A DNA stretch of 64,000 nt from Marivivens sp. LCG002 (GCF_030264275.1 NZ_CP127165.1:856001-920000); one strand, 5' to 3'. Numbered from the stretch's first letter, positions 47,942 through 58,237 are shown. A program made the numbers and translations. Notes: generated from the letters alone by a model not told the origin.

Positions 47942-48577
47942 CTAGTCGCCCATGCCCTCGATCAGCGGGACAAACCGCACGGGCCGAAGCTCTTCATAGT
48001 CGAAACCCTCTTCGGTGCGCGTGACGCGGATGAGGCTTTGAACCGTGTCGGACTGGCCCACGGGTAACACCATGATACCCCCGATCCGCAGCTGGGCCAA
48101 GAGCGGGCCGGGCGGGTCTTCGGCTGCTGCGGTCACGAGAATGCGATCAAAGGGAGCTTGTTCGGGCAAACCAAAGCTTCCATCGCCCGAAATCGCGGTG
48201 ATATTGACTAGATTGAGCTGTTCGAAGAGCACCCGAGCATCGGCGACAAGGCGCTTGTAGCGGTCGACTGTATAGACGCGGCGGGCCAGATGGCTGAGAA
48301 TGGCGGCCTGATAGCCTGAGCCCGTGCCGACTTCGAGCACCTTGTCGCGCGGCTGGACATTGAGCGCTTGGGTCATGAGGCCGACGACCGAGGGTTGGCT
48401 GATGGTCTGACCTGCTGCAATGGGAAGCGGCATATCCTCATAGGCGCGCTCGGCAAAAAGTCCGCGCACGAAAAGCGCGCGATCGGTCTTTTCCATCGCC
48501 GTCAGAACACGTGCATCCGTGACCCCCTTGGAGCGGAGGGCAAAGAGAAACTGCATCTTGAGTTCGGCGCTGTTCAC
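47942..48577 (-). CDS. pcm: Protein-L-isoaspartate O-methyltransferase
   Basis: A 211-residue SAM-dependent enzyme that methylates isoaspartyl residues in damaged proteins so they can return to aspartate. The SAM site is [15 protein letters not shown], and the family stretch [20 protein letters not shown] precedes it. The end has the motif VLPVGQ. The ATG overlaps the surE stop as ATGA. Confidence 0.94.
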   Translation of the reverse strand: MNSAELKMQFLFALRSKGVTDARVLTAMEKTDRALFVRGLFAERAYEDMPLPIAAGQTISQPSVVGLMTQALNVQPRDKVLEVGTGSGYQAAILSHLARRVYTVDRYKRLVADARVLFEQLNLVNITAISGDGSFGLPEQAPFDRILVTAAAEDPPGPLLAQLRIGGIMVLPVGQSDTVQSLIRVTRTEEGFDYEELRPVRFVPLIEGMGD

Positions 48578-49359
48578 TCGAAAGTTGCTTTCAATTCGCT
48601 TAGCACGTCATGTGCCGTGAGGTCAGCACGCATCGGCGTGACCGAGATATAACCGTCGAGGTTGGCCTTGGCATCGCTGCCTTCGAGCGTGGCGATGCGC
48701 TGATCCCCGCCGCGCACCCAAAGAAAGCGGCGCCCCGAGGGCGAAAGGTGCGGCTCGACCGAGAAGGAGGTGCCACGGCGGAACCCTTGGGTCGTGACCT
48801 TGGTCCCCAGAACACCCTTGGCCGAGGTCGGCGGGAAGTTCACGTTGTAAAAGACGCGGTAATCTTCGTCCTGCCATTTGCCGACCGAAAGAATTTTGCG
48901 CACGATCTCGGCACCATGGGCGCCCGCAGCTTCGAAGCTGTCGTCGAGATTTGCGTTGTCGGGGCCGAAGTATTGCGACATGGCGATAGCGGGCACACCT
49001 TGGAGCGCGGCTTCGATCACCGCGCCGATGGTCCCAGAATAGAGCACGTTTTCCGCAGAATTGTTGCCACGGTTCACACCCGAGAGCACCAGATCGGGCG
49101 GGCAATCCTTCATCACGTCATGGATGGCCGCAAGAACGCAGTCGGCGGGCGAGCCTTCGGCGGCAAAGCGGCGCGGGCCAAGTTCGGCTATCATCGTGGG
49201 GTGCGTATAGCTGATCGTATGCGCGACGCCGGATTGCTCAAAGGCGGGGGCAACAGTCCAAACCTCACCCTTGGGGCCTGCAATGTCTTGCGCGATGCGC
49301 TCGATGACCTTGAGTCCGGGTGCGTTGATACCGTCGTCGTTGGTAATGAGAATGCGCAT
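48574..49359 (-). CDS. surE: 5'/3'-nucleotidase SurE
   Basis: A 261-residue metal-dependent phosphatase acting on nucleoside 5'- and 3'-monophosphates. The N-terminal [15 protein letters not shown] gives metal ligands D8 and D9; [25 protein letters not shown] is the typical core; VNFPP follows. It is the first gene of surE-pcm-nlpD. The 112 bases upstream (49360-49471) contain no clear feature. Confidence 0.94.
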   Translation of the reverse strand: MRILITNDDGINAPGLKVIERIAQDIAGPKGEVWTVAPAFEQSGVAHTISYTHPTMIAELGPRRFAAEGSPADCVLAAIHDVMKDCPPDLVLSGVNRGNNSAENVLYSGTIGAVIEAALQGVPAIAMSQYFGPDNANLDDSFEAAGAHGAEIVRKILSVGKWQDEDYRVFYNVNFPPTSAKGVLGTKVTTQGFRRGTSFSVEPHLSPSGRRFLWVRGGDQRIATLEGSDAKANLDGYISVTPMRADLTAHDVLSELKATFE

Positions 49360-49471
49360 AAAGCCCCCTTTTTGTCTTTCCTACGCAACCGAAGTCGGCG
49401 CGGCAAGCACGACCCGCCCTTGGAGAGGCATTTTGATCAAAGCGTGACGGTGGGGACTCGGTTTATGCCGA

Positions 49472-50137
49472 TCAGCCGAGGATTTCAGGCAGAAGTCGTG
49501 CCGCTTCATCATGGATCGAGGCAAGTTTGCTGCGATCTTCGCCCGGAAAGAACCGTCCACGCGTTGCGGTCGGCATGGCGGCGGGGGTCAGAATGCGCAC
49601 CGAAGGGCCTGTCTTTTCCGTCTCGGCTTGCCAGCTTTTGGCCATCGCGATCTGTGCGCCCTTGGTCGATCCATAGGCACCAAAGAACTTCTCGCCCGCG
49701 CGGGGGTCGTCAAAGAACACGGCTTTGCCCTCCGCACCCAAGAGCGGCTCGACATAAGAGATCAGGCGAGCCGTTGCACCGATGTTGGTGTCGATGGATT
49801 TGGTGAGATCTTTGGGCGGCATGTGCCCTGCGGGCGAAAGCGGTGCTGCAAAAATCGCCGTATGAAGCCAGAGGTCGATTTTGCCCCAACGATCAAAGAT
49901 CGAGCGGCACAGTTGCTGCATCGCGGGTTCAACCGTAATGTCCATGGGGGCCAAAGTCGCTTCGCCGCCCTTGGCCTTGATCCGATCGTCCAGCTCTTCT
50001 AGTGCGCCCGTTGTCTTGCCCACGGCAACGATGTGATGGGTGGAAGCGAGCGCCTCGGCCAAAGCAGCGCCAAGGCCGCGGGATGCACCGGTGATAAGAG
50101 CGACGGGTTTTTGATCTGTGTTCGACATGGGCTTCAT
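49472..50137 (-). CDS. SDR family NAD(P)-dependent oxidoreductase
   Basis: A 221-residue Rossmann-fold protein with TGASRGLG near the start, DIT and the catalytic YGSTK pair (YxxxK intact). The region around the usual NNAG motif reads HTAIFAAP, so it is divergent there. A second ATG at 50128 is equally possible; neither has a strong ribosome site. The substrate cannot be predicted. Confidence 0.78.
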   Translation of the reverse strand: MKPMSNTDQKPVALITGASRGLGAALAEALASTHHIVAVGKTTGALEELDDRIKAKGGEATLAPMDITVEPAMQQLCRSIFDRWGKIDLWLHTAIFAAPLSPAGHMPPKDLTKSIDTNIGATARLISYVEPLLGAEGKAVFFDDPRAGEKFFGAYGSTKGAQIAMAKSWQAETEKTGPSVRILTPAAMPTATRGRFFPGEDRSKLASIHDEAARLLPEILG

Positions 50138-50188
50138 TTGTCACTAGCGCCGAATTTGCGCAAGATGGATCGCGCATCTGCGACGAGA

Positions 50189-50542
50189 TTACACCATCTC
50201 GAGCCGTGCGGCGACAAGACGGGCCAAGAGATCGTCCGAAATCGGAGTGTGCTCGGTGAACTGGAGCGTGCCTTTGTTGAACTTATACCCGATGGCGGTC
50301 AATTCCTGTTCGAATTTCGGAAAGAGCGAGCCGCTGTGCGGGAAAAGCGAGCAATGCGCCTTGAAGCCCGCATAGCCCATGACGACCTTATCGTTCACGC
50401 GAAAGCCGGGGATGGCGTAGGAAATAACCTCTTCGGCCATAGGTAAGAGGGCCGTGAGCCTTGCCCGTAGATCGTCCAGTGCGGGACGCTGCCATCCTGT
50501 GATGGTCGCAAGATAGGCATCATGGGGCGCGGCGTGTGTCAT
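50189..50542 (-). CDS. DUF1801-type iron-chaperone/YdhG-like protein
   Basis: A 117-residue protein with the DUF1801 pattern: AEEVISYAIPGFRV, then VVMGYAGFKAHCSLFPHSG and YKFNKGTLQFTEHTPI. Some relatives (for example B. subtilis Fra) bind iron, but most are uncharacterised. The start at 50542 follows GAGGA by five bases and is preferred over the ATG at 50545. Confidence 0.8.
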   Translation of the reverse strand: MTHAAPHDAYLATITGWQRPALDDLRARLTALLPMAEEVISYAIPGFRVNDKVVMGYAGFKAHCSLFPHSGSLFPKFEQELTAIGYKFNKGTLQFTEHTPISDDLLARLVAARLEMV

Positions 50543-50604
50543 CATTGTCCTCGGTTTCGCCCAAGGTGCGCCCATGCGGATCGTTCGGCAAGCGTTAAAC
50601 GCAA

Positions 50605-50630
50605 GAGACCCCGCGCGAGGGCGGGGTCTC
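50605..50630 (-). terminator. Terminator-like hairpin after purF
   Basis: A perfect 10-bp stem (GAGACCCCGC/GCGGGGTCTC) with a six-base loop lies 19 bases after the purF stop. The T-run is poor, so it may be rho-assisted or only stabilise the 3' end. Confidence 0.55.
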
Positions 50631-50648
50631 TGGATGGTTTTGTCGTTT

Positions 50649-52106
50649 TTACTCGGCAGCTTTGAGCTGGAAGCCTTTTTCGATCATATCGGTCGGCGCA
50701 ACTGGGTATTCGCCCGAGAAACAGGCGTCGCAATACTTCGGCGCCTTGGGATCGCGGCCTTCGGCTTCGCCTACGGCACGATAAAGACCGTCGAGCGAAA
50801 TGAACTTGAGGCTATCGACCCCGAGATGGTCACGCATTTCGTCTTCGGTCATGGTCGCAGCGAGCAGCTTTTCGCGCTGCGGCGTGTCCACACCATAGAA
50901 ACACGGCCAAGCGGTGGGCGGGGAGGCGATGCGGAAGTGCACTTCTGCGGCACCTGCATCAAGCAGCATGTCCTTGATCTTGCGGCTGGTGGTGCCGCGC
51001 ACAACCGAGTCGTCCACAAGGATGATGCGCTTGTTGCGGATCAGGGCGCGGTTCACGTTGAGCTTGAGACGCACACCCATGTTGCGGATCTGTTCGGACG
51101 GCTCGATGAAGGTGCGGCCCATGTATTGGTTGCGGATGATCCCCATTGCATAGGGGATGCCCGACTGGAGGCTGAAACCGATCGCCGCAGGCGTCCCGGA
51201 GTCGGGCACTGGGCAAACGAGATCGGCTTCAACAGGGCTTTCCTTGGCCAGTTCGCGGCCGATATTCTCGCGGGTCTCGTAGACCGAGCGACCACCAAGG
51301 ATCGAGTCGGGGCGCGAGAAATAGACATGCTCGAAAATGCAGAAGCGCGATTGACGGCGGCGGAAGGGGAAATGGCTCTGAACGCCGCTCTTGGCGCTGA
51401 TGACAACCATTTCGCCAGGCTCAACCTCGCGGATGAATTCTGCACCGACGATATCGAGCGCACAGGTCTCGGAGGCCAGCATATAGCCGTCCCCGAATTT
51501 GCCCAGAACCAGCGGACGCACGCCCAAAGGATCGCGCACCCCGATGAGTTTGGTGCGCGTCATGGCAACGACCGAGAAGGCGCCTTCGACCTTGCGTAGC
51601 GCTTCTTCCATGCGGTCGGGAATGGTGCGGCCCATCGAACGCGCCATCAGGTGGATGATGCACTCGGAATCCGACGAGGACTGGAAAATCGAGCCGCGTT
51701 CGATCAATTCGCGGCGCAGCGCATCGGCGTTGGTGATGTTGCCGTTATGCGCAATCGCAGCCCCGCCCATCGAAAATTCGCCGAAGAAGGGCTGAACGTC
51801 GCGGATCGCGGTCTGGCCTTTGTTGCCTGCGGTCGAGTAGCGAACATGGCCGATCCCGACATTTCCGGGGAGAGTCTGCATCACCTCGTGAGAGGTGAAG
51901 TTGTCACGGACATACCCCATACGGCGGGCAGAGTTGAAACCGTGCACGGGGTCGTGAACCACGATCCCACCGGCCTCCTGTCCTCGGTGCTGCAGGGCGT
52001 GGAGACCAAGAGCGACAAAGTTGGCAGCATCAGCTACGCCAACCGCGCCAAAGATCCCGCACTCCTCCTTGAGCTTATCATCGTCAAAGGGGTGGGCGAG
52101 GGGCAT
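50649..52106 (-). CDS. purF: Amidophosphoribosyltransferase
   Basis: A 485-residue enzyme that makes phosphoribosylamine from PRPP and glutamine, the first step of purine synthesis. The amidotransferase nucleophile is C16 in KEECGIFGAVG, so a short propeptide must be removed. The PRTase domain shows VCPVPDSGTPAAIGF and the PRPP loop ILVDDSVVRGTTS. The ATG at 52106 is chosen by family pattern (MPLAHPFDDDKL); an in-frame TTG at 52172 would add 22 residues. No strong ribosome site is seen. Confidence 0.95.
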   Translation of the reverse strand: MPLAHPFDDDKLKEECGIFGAVGVADAANFVALGLHALQHRGQEAGGIVVHDPVHGFNSARRMGYVRDNFTSHEVMQTLPGNVGIGHVRYSTAGNKGQTAIRDVQPFFGEFSMGGAAIAHNGNITNADALRRELIERGSIFQSSSDSECIIHLMARSMGRTIPDRMEEALRKVEGAFSVVAMTRTKLIGVRDPLGVRPLVLGKFGDGYMLASETCALDIVGAEFIREVEPGEMVVISAKSGVQSHFPFRRRQSRFCIFEHVYFSRPDSILGGRSVYETRENIGRELAKESPVEADLVCPVPDSGTPAAIGFSLQSGIPYAMGIIRNQYMGRTFIEPSEQIRNMGVRLKLNVNRALIRNKRIILVDDSVVRGTTSRKIKDMLLDAGAAEVHFRIASPPTAWPCFYGVDTPQREKLLAATMTEDEMRDHLGVDSLKFISLDGLYRAVGEAEGRDPKAPKYCDACFSGEYPVAPTDMIEKGFQLKAAE

Positions 52107-52250
52107 CGTTTTGGACACGAGTGAAGGCTCCGAATCCGACAAGTTGGGGTCGCGCTCCTGATAGTCCTTCAAGAGCGCGGTGTCACGAAACTATCATGAT
52201 TATTTTGGCTGTTGGGCCAAAAGACTGCTTCACGATGTTGTTTTATGCGA

Positions 52251-52808
52251 TCAGGAGGCGCTGCACTGGCCTACAAGTTGCTCGTATTGGCCTGTAATCC
52301 AACCCAAAGCCTGTTCGGGGTCCTGATCTTCGACCGAGCCTGTCAGCTTGCTGAAAACTTTGGCAGAGCGGCTGTCGTCGATCATCGGCACGCCTTGGGC
52401 CGAGAGAATCGTGCTGTAGACGAAATAGGCGACAGCCACGAGAAGAATGCCGCGCACCACCCCGAACATGAATCCGAGCCCCTGATCGAGACCGCCGAGG
52501 ACCGAGCGTTGGACAACCGAGGAAAAGAGCGGGGTGAAAATCGAAAAGAGGATGAGCGCCACGCCGAACACAGCCGCAAAGGAAGCAATCACCGAAAGTT
52601 CGCAGCTGTCCCCGATGAAATCGCCGACCATCGGGATTTGTTTGATGAGCGGGGTGGCCTTGTCGGCAAAGAGAAACGCAAGAACCGTTGCACCGATCCA
52701 GCCCGCAATCGCAAGCGCCTCGCGGACGAGGCCGCGCGAATAGGCCAAAAGTGCCGAAACCACGATAACGACCGCGACAATCCCGTCGACGATAGTGAAA
52801 CCTTCCAT
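52251..52808 (-). CDS. cvpA: CvpA family membrane protein
   Basis: A 185-residue inner-membrane protein with four hydrophobic segments and the family motifs TIVDGIVAVVIVVSALLAY, SRGLVREAL and LGGLDQGLGFMFGVVRG. In E. coli cvpA lies upstream of purF and is linked to colicin V production and envelope stress; the exact role is not known. Here it precedes purF after 144 bases, the longest gap in this block. Confidence 0.9.
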   Translation of the reverse strand: MEGFTIVDGIVAVVIVVSALLAYSRGLVREALAIAGWIGATVLAFLFADKATPLIKQIPMVGDFIGDSCELSVIASFAAVFGVALILFSIFTPLFSSVVQRSVLGGLDQGLGFMFGVVRGILLVAVAYFVYSTILSAQGVPMIDDSRSAKVFSKLTGSVEDQDPEQALGWITGQYEQLVGQCSAS

Positions 52809-52833
52809 CTTCTTCCCCCGCAGGCGCGGGAGA

Positions 52834-54198
52834 TCACCGCGCGCCGAAAATTTCTTCTACGAACTGAGCGACATCGGTCATCTGTCGCAAAGCGTCACCC
52901 GAAACCGAGCTTCTTTTCGGAAGCACCGGAAGGATAGCAGAGGAGAAACCAAGTTTTTGCGCCTCTTTCAACCGATTTTCCATCTGGGACACGGGACGAA
53001 TACCCCCAGAGAGCGAAATTTCTCCAAAAATTGCACAATCAGAGGGGAGCGTCGCGTCTTCTCGGGCAGAAATCAGCGCAGCCGCAACCGCAAGGTCCGC
53101 CGCAGGTTCGGTGATCCGCAGCCCGCCCGCCACGTTGAGATAGACATCAAGTCCGGCAAAGGCGATCCCGCAACGCGATTCCAGAACCGCAAGGATCATC
53201 GCAAGGCGGCCACCATCCCAGCCGACCACAGAGCGGCGGGGCGTGCCACCGGGCGCAGGGGCGACAAGCGCCTGGATTTCGCACAAAACGGGGCGCGTGC
53301 CCTCGATCCCCGCAAACACCACCGAACCCGGAGCGGGCTTGCCGCGTTCCGACAGGAAAAGAGCCGAGGGGCTTTTGACTTCTGCCAATCCCTTGCCCGT
53401 CATTTCGAAGACGCCGATCTCGTCTGCGGGGCCGAAGCGGTTTTTCACGGCGCGCAGAATGCGGAACTGGTGGCCGCGCTCGCCTTCGAAATAGAGCACG
53501 GTGTCGACCATATGTTCGACCACGCGCGGCCCTGCGAGGTTGCCCTCTTTGGTGACGTGGCTGACCATGATAACCGCGATGTCACGCTTTTTGGCGAAGG
53601 TGGTCAGCTCATGCGCACAGGCGCGCACCTGCGACACGGACCCCGGAGCGCTTTCAACATTGTCGGCCCACATGGTCTGGATCGAGTCGATGATCACAAG
53701 TTCGGGGTGCTCGGCATCAAGCGTGGTGAGAATGTCGCGCAAATTGGTTTCGGAGGCGAGCTTGACGGGGCTTTGTTCCAGCCCCAAGCGCCGCGCACGC
53801 ATCTGGACCTGTGACGCGCTCTCTTCGCCCGAAATATAGATGACCTTGAGGCCGTTGCGGGCAAAACGCGCCGCCGCCTGAAGAAGGAGCGTGGACTTGC
53901 CGATCCCGGGATCGCCGCCGACCAAAAGCGCCGAGGCTTTGACGAGGCCGCCGCCGAGCACGCGGTCAAGCTCTGCCACACCCGCAGCCGTGCGGGGCGG
54001 TTCGGGTTCCTGACTGGCAAGATCGGTAAGCTCGAGCACATGCCCCTTTTTGCCGCCAAGTGTTTTAGAGGCGGGCCCTGTGGAAATCGGTTTATCCTCG
54101 GTGATCGTGTTCCACGCGCCGCAACCGTCACAGCGGCCCGACCACTTGGAAAACACTGCGCCGCAGTCAGAACAGGAGAAGCTCAGATCTTTTGCCAT
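52834..54198 (-). CDS. radA: DNA repair protein RadA
   Basis: A 454-residue RecA-like helicase that aids branch migration during recombination. It has an N-terminal zinc finger (C9, C12, C23 and C26), Walker A GGDPGIGKST at about 94-103, the RadA-specific KNRFG motif, and a C-terminal Lon-protease-like domain. The ATG at 54198 has AAGGAGA upstream. It is followed by cvpA after 25 bases. Confidence 0.95.
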   Translation of the reverse strand: MAKDLSFSCSDCGAVFSKWSGRCDGCGAWNTITEDKPISTGPASKTLGGKKGHVLELTDLASQEPEPPRTAAGVAELDRVLGGGLVKASALLVGGDPGIGKSTLLLQAAARFARNGLKVIYISGEESASQVQMRARRLGLEQSPVKLASETNLRDILTTLDAEHPELVIIDSIQTMWADNVESAPGSVSQVRACAHELTTFAKKRDIAVIMVSHVTKEGNLAGPRVVEHMVDTVLYFEGERGHQFRILRAVKNRFGPADEIGVFEMTGKGLAEVKSPSALFLSERGKPAPGSVVFAGIEGTRPVLCEIQALVAPAPGGTPRRSVVGWDGGRLAMILAVLESRCGIAFAGLDVYLNVAGGLRITEPAADLAVAAALISAREDATLPSDCAIFGEISLSGGIRPVSQMENRLKEAQKLGFSSAILPVLPKRSSVSGDALRQMTDVAQFVEEIFGAR

Positions 54199-54240
54199 GT
54201 TCTCCTTTTGTCCCAATTTTCGGGGCGGAGCAACATGTTT

Positions 54241-54681
54241 CTAGCGTCTGGCTTTGCCCGAAAGCGCCGAGATGCCGAGCGAGGCGAGGATGCAGCCCGT
54301 AAAGAGATAGAGGCCCCAAGCGACCTCGACCGTGGCAAGGCCGATGCCTTTGACGAGCACCACATAAAGCGCGATCAGGAACACATCCGCCATCGCCAAT
54401 TTGCCCATGATATTCAGCAAGGGCAGCAGTTTGCGGTGCAAAAGTCCCGCATGGACAAGCGCAAGCCCGATGGTTTTGAGATAGGGTGCGAAAAGAGCAA
54501 AGCCTGTCACGATCAAAGCCAGAGCGACATCGGTCTCCCATAGGCTCTGGAGCCCCGAAATGACGCTGATTTCAGAAAGACCGAAGAGCGGCAAAAGACC
54601 CGCCCGCAGCAGCGGCGCAAACCAAGCCACGGGAAACAGAACGAGCAGCGACAGGTTTGCCCATTTGATCAATGTTTTCAT
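54241..54681 (-). CDS. Paraquat-inducible protein A-like membrane protein
   Basis: A 146-residue protein with four hydrophobic helices, fitting one half of PqiA: WANLSLLVLFPVAWFAPLL, then a SLWETDVALALIVTGFALFAPYLK and LALVHAGLLHRKLLPLLNIMGKLAMADVFLIALYVVLVK. The core ends LYLFTGCILASLGISAL. Full-length PqiA has two such halves and a zinc ribbon, which are missing here. The substrate may be lipid, but this is inference. GGGGGCGGA precedes the ATG. Confidence 0.75.
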   Translation of the reverse strand: MKTLIKWANLSLLVLFPVAWFAPLLRAGLLPLFGLSEISVISGLQSLWETDVALALIVTGFALFAPYLKTIGLALVHAGLLHRKLLPLLNIMGKLAMADVFLIALYVVLVKGIGLATVEVAWGLYLFTGCILASLGISALSGKARR

Positions 54682-54747
54682 GTCCGCCCCCAAGTCCGAC
54701 CCCGCGCTTTGGGCAACATCTGAGGGGCGGACGGGCTGATTACAAGG

Positions 54748-55509
54748 TTATTCTGCAGCAGGCTTGCTGGCGAGTTGCACCACATTCGACCGTTCTTCAC
54801 GTTCGAAATCATAGCCGAGATCGGGAAGGATCAGCCGAAGCCTCTTGTCCAGTCGGGCAAGTTGGCGTTGCAGCACATCTTCTTCTGCTTCGATTTGCCG
54901 TTTCCATTTGCGCACCTCGTCACAGATGTGAAGGGCGTCGATGATCCGTTCCTGCTGGTCCTCGATCTCGCGCTGGCGTTCGCTCAGGAACTTTTTCGCG
55001 CGGGCGACTTTGGCGTCCGAATAGATCTCGGCGATGTCGCGGGATTTCTCGCTCATTTGCGCCGCGAGCGTCAGAACGTCGCTCTCCAGTCGGCCAAGAT
55101 CGGGGTGATCGCGCAGATAGGACAGACGTTCCCGCACCGCGTCGAACTCCGAGCTGAGGGAAAACACCCCCTGACGATCTGCATGATGGCAAATCTGATA
55201 GGCGCGCGCCACGTCTTCCATGTTCAGATGAAAATCGCGGTGGCTTTTCTCGAGTTGAAGCACGCGGAAATTGCTTGGCAGATAGGCCAGAAGCGCAATC
55301 CCCAGAAGGGTGACCGCGCTTTGGACATAAAGGCCGCCGTTCACCACCTCGATCTCTCCGAAGTGCAGCGGCAAGGTGAGCCAAGGTGTAATGCCGAAGG
55401 CGCTTAGACAGGTGTAGAACAACAGCGAGAGCGCAAGCGCCGCGAGCAGCATGAACGATGCAATATGACAAAGACGGGCAAAGGCCCGTAGTGCTCCGAT
55501 CCCATTCAT
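54748..55509 (-). CDS. Membrane protein with long C-terminal coiled coil
   Basis: A 253-residue protein with three N-terminal hydrophobic segments (about 15-40, 45-60 and 62-78), followed by a charged helical region from about 85 to 235 rich in Glu, Arg and Gln, typical of a coiled coil (SERQREIEDQQERI). Similar rhodobacterial proteins are sometimes labelled DNA-repair proteins, but I see no domain to support that. GGGGGG lies just upstream of the ATG at 55509. The gene has its own leader after the alr terminator. Confidence 0.65.
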   Translation of the reverse strand: MNGIGALRAFARLCHIASFMLLAALALSLLFYTCLSAFGITPWLTLPLHFGEIEVVNGGLYVQSAVTLLGIALLAYLPSNFRVLQLEKSHRDFHLNMEDVARAYQICHHADRQGVFSLSSEFDAVRERLSYLRDHPDLGRLESDVLTLAAQMSEKSRDIAEIYSDAKVARAKKFLSERQREIEDQQERIIDALHICDEVRKWKRQIEAEEDVLQRQLARLDKRLRLILPDLGYDFEREERSNVVQLASKPAAE

Positions 55510-55606
55510 TTGTGCCCCCCAGCACGACATCTTGAGGGGATGATAGGTTGTAAACGTTGGGTTTGGAACACTTTTTACGGAATGCTCCGAAAATATTCCA
55601 AAGCGG

Positions 55607-55637
55607 AAACAGTCCGAAGGAGTGCCTCGGACTGTTT
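55607..55637 (-). terminator. Terminator after alr
   Basis: A perfect 11-bp stem (AAACAGTCCGA/TCGGACTGTTT) with a nine-base loop begins 11 bases after the alr stop. The T-run on the minus strand is broken (TTTCCGCTTT), so efficiency may be moderate. Confidence 0.65.
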
Positions 55638-55647
55638 CTCTTGGGGG

Positions 55648-56685
55648 TTAATTGGCGACGTAGTGACGGCTGTATCGGGCGCCGAGCGAGGTCAGGAATT
55701 CATACCCGATGGTGCCCGCGATATCGGCCAGATCGTCTACGCCCTGCATGTCGCCCATCAGGGTGAGATACTCGGGGACGCTGTCCAGATCGGTCACATC
55801 AATGGTCAGAAGATCCATCGACACCCGCCCGACAAGCTGGACCGGAACGCCGTTGGCAAAAAGCCTGACCTTGTTCGAGAGCGAGCGGAGGAGGCCGTCG
55901 GCATAGCCCGCAGAAACGGTTGCGATGCGGCTGGGGCGTTTGGCCTGCCATGTGTTGGAATAGCCGACCACTTCACCTTCTTCGAGCTCGCGGACCTGCA
56001 CTACAGGAAGATCGAGCTGCACGACCTTGTGCGCGGCGTCAAAGGGCCGACCACCGTAAAGCCCGATACCGGGACGGGTCAGATCGAAATGATAGTCGGG
56101 GCCAAGCAAAAGCCCCCCCGTCGCCGAGAGCGAACGGGGCACATTGATGCCGTCCGTCATGCGCTTGAACATATCAAGCTGATAGGCATTCATCGGGTGA
56201 TCGGGTTCGTCGGCGCAGGCAAGATGGCTCATCACCAGAGCGGGGCCTTGCTCCAGGGCGAGCGAGGACACCGCCGACCATTCCGACCACTCCATCCCGA
56301 GCCGGTTCATGCCTGTATCAAGCTGGATACCGAAAGGATGACCGGGAAGCGCTTCGAAATGGCGGGTCATCTGGTCGAGACTGTTGAGCATCGGCGTCAG
56401 GTGCAGATCCGCGATCATATCGGTGTCGCCCGCCATATGCCCGGAAAAGACAAAGACATCGGCATCCGACCCGATGGCCGAACGGACCTTGCCGCCTTCT
56501 TCTGCGGCGGCGACAAAAAACTTGCGGGCACCGGCGCGATAAAGCGCACGCGCCACATAGTCCGACCCGAGGCCATAGCCGTCCGCCTTGACGACTGCGC
56601 CCGTTTCAACGGCGGTTTTGGCATCCAAAGCACGCCAGTTGGCGACGATGGCGTCGAGATCGATACGAAGTTTACCTGTGCTCAT
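55648..56685 (-). CDS. alr: Alanine racemase
   Basis: A 345-residue PLP enzyme that makes D-alanine for peptidoglycan. The PLP lysine is K33 in [10 protein letters not shown], and the opposing catalytic tyrosine is Y261 in [17 protein letters not shown] and GLYGGRPF fit the barrel. It starts about 50 bases after dnaB on the same strand. Confidence 0.94.
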   Translation of the reverse strand: MSTGKLRIDLDAIVANWRALDAKTAVETGAVVKADGYGLGSDYVARALYRAGARKFFVAAAEEGGKVRSAIGSDADVFVFSGHMAGDTDMIADLHLTPMLNSLDQMTRHFEALPGHPFGIQLDTGMNRLGMEWSEWSAVSSLALEQGPALVMSHLACADEPDHPMNAYQLDMFKRMTDGINVPRSLSATGGLLLGPDYHFDLTRPGIGLYGGRPFDAAHKVVQLDLPVVQVRELEEGEVVGYSNTWQAKRPSRIATVSAGYADGLLRSLSNKVRLFANGVPVQLVGRVSMDLLTIDVTDLDSVPEYLTLMGDMQGVDDLADIAGTIGYEFLTSLGARYSRHYVAN

Positions 56686-56734
56686 TGGAGCCTTTTACCT
56701 TGGAATTACGGGGTCAATCGGAGGGCAGGGGCGC

Positions 56735-58237
56735 CTAGTGGAAGTTGTCTTCCGCGTTCTGCTGCCATGCTTTGACAAGGTTGCCGAACTTGGTGAAGCG
56801 CCCTTCAAAGGACAATTCGACCGTGCCGATGGGACCATGTCGCTGCTTGCCGATGATAACCTCGGCCTTGCCGTGCAGACGATCCATCTCTTCTTGCCAC
56901 TGCGCCATTTTCTCGAGCTCGTGATCGCCCGGCTTTTCGCGTTCCTTATAATATTCCTCGCGGAACACGAACATCACCACGTCGGCGTCCTGCTCGATCG
57001 AGCCCGATTCACGAAGATCCGAGAGTTGGGGGCGTTTATCGTCGCGGCTTTCCACCTGACGCGACAACTGCGAGAGCGCGACAACGGGGATGTGGAGTTC
57101 CTTGGCAATGGCCTTGAGACCCATCGAAATTTCGGCGATTTCGTTCACGCGGCTTTCCGTTTTGCCCGTGCCGCGCACAAGCTGGAGATAGTCCACGAAA
57201 AGCGCATCAAGCCCGTGGGTCCGCTTGAGACGGCGCGCACGCGCGGCAAGCTGGCTGATCGGGATCGCGGGTGTGTCGTCGATGAAAAGCGGGCAGCTTT
57301 CAAGCGATTTGGCCGCATCGACGAAACGACGGAATTCGGCTTCGGTCATGTCACCGCGGCGGATCTGTTCGGACGGAACTTCCGAGGCTTCGGAGAGGAT
57401 ACGGGCGGCAAGCTGCTCTGCGCTCATTTCGAGCGAATAAAAGCCCACGACGCCGCCTTCGACCGCGCCTTCGGTGCCGTCGGGCAAGCGGCCCTTTTTA
57501 TAGGCCTTGGCGATGTTGAAGGCGATATTGGTCGCAAGCGAGGTTTTCCCCATCGAGGGACGCCCCGCGAGGATCAAAAGGTCGGACTTGTGCAAACCAC
57601 CAAGCTTTTTGTCCATGTCGATCAGGCCCGTCGAAACCCCCGACAGGCCGCCTTCGCGCTGATAGGCGGCGTTGGCGACGTTGACGGCATCGGTTACGGC
57701 CTTGAGAAAGCTGACGAAACCGCTCTCGGATGTGCCTTGCTCGGCAAGTTTGTAGAGCGCCTGTTCGGCTTCGACGATTTGCTCTTTCGGTTCGCTGTCG
57801 ACGTCGACCTTGGCGGCTTTGGCGGCGATGTCGCGGCCCACCTGGATCAGCTCGCGCCGCACCGCCAGATCATAGATCATCTGGGCGTAATCGCGGGCGG
57901 CAAAGGCAGAGATCGCCGATCCCGCCAGTCGCGCAAGATAGGCCGCGCCGCCGAGTTCCTGAAGCCCTGCGTCGTCTTCCATAAAGGTCTTGAGCGTGAC
58001 GGGCGAGGCAAGCGCGTTTTGCGAGATGCGGCTGTGGCAAACGCTGAAAATCCGCTGGTGCACGGGGTCGTAAAAGTGCTGTGCCGAGACGATCGAATTG
58101 ACGCGGTCAAAGATGTCGTTGTTGGTCAGGATCGCGCCGAGAAGCTGTTGCTCGGCTTCGATGGAATGCGGCAGCAGATCAACGTTTTCCCCCGCGACTT
58201 CGGGCATCTTGGCATCAAAACTTCTGATCTCGTTCAC
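56735..58237 (-). CDS. dnaB: Replicative DNA helicase DnaB
   Basis: A 500-residue hexameric helicase that unwinds DNA ahead of the fork. The N-terminal collar domain starts LPHSIEAEQQLLGAIL; Walker A is AGRPSMGKTSLA (224-235); FYSLEMSAEQLAARI and LSQLSRQVESRDDKRP follow. GTG at 58237 is chosen because GGAG lies eight bases upstream and the resulting MNEIRSF start fits relatives; an ATG at 58207 is the alternative. A DnaA box lies about 70 bases upstream. Confidence 0.95.
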   Translation of the reverse strand: MNEIRSFDAKMPEVAGENVDLLPHSIEAEQQLLGAILTNNDIFDRVNSIVSAQHFYDPVHQRIFSVCHSRISQNALASPVTLKTFMEDDAGLQELGGAAYLARLAGSAISAFAARDYAQMIYDLAVRRELIQVGRDIAAKAAKVDVDSEPKEQIVEAEQALYKLAEQGTSESGFVSFLKAVTDAVNVANAAYQREGGLSGVSTGLIDMDKKLGGLHKSDLLILAGRPSMGKTSLATNIAFNIAKAYKKGRLPDGTEGAVEGGVVGFYSLEMSAEQLAARILSEASEVPSEQIRRGDMTEAEFRRFVDAAKSLESCPLFIDDTPAIPISQLAARARRLKRTHGLDALFVDYLQLVRGTGKTESRVNEIAEISMGLKAIAKELHIPVVALSQLSRQVESRDDKRPQLSDLRESGSIEQDADVVMFVFREEYYKEREKPGDHELEKMAQWQEEMDRLHGKAEVIIGKQRHGPIGTVELSFEGRFTKFGNLVKAWQQNAEDNFH

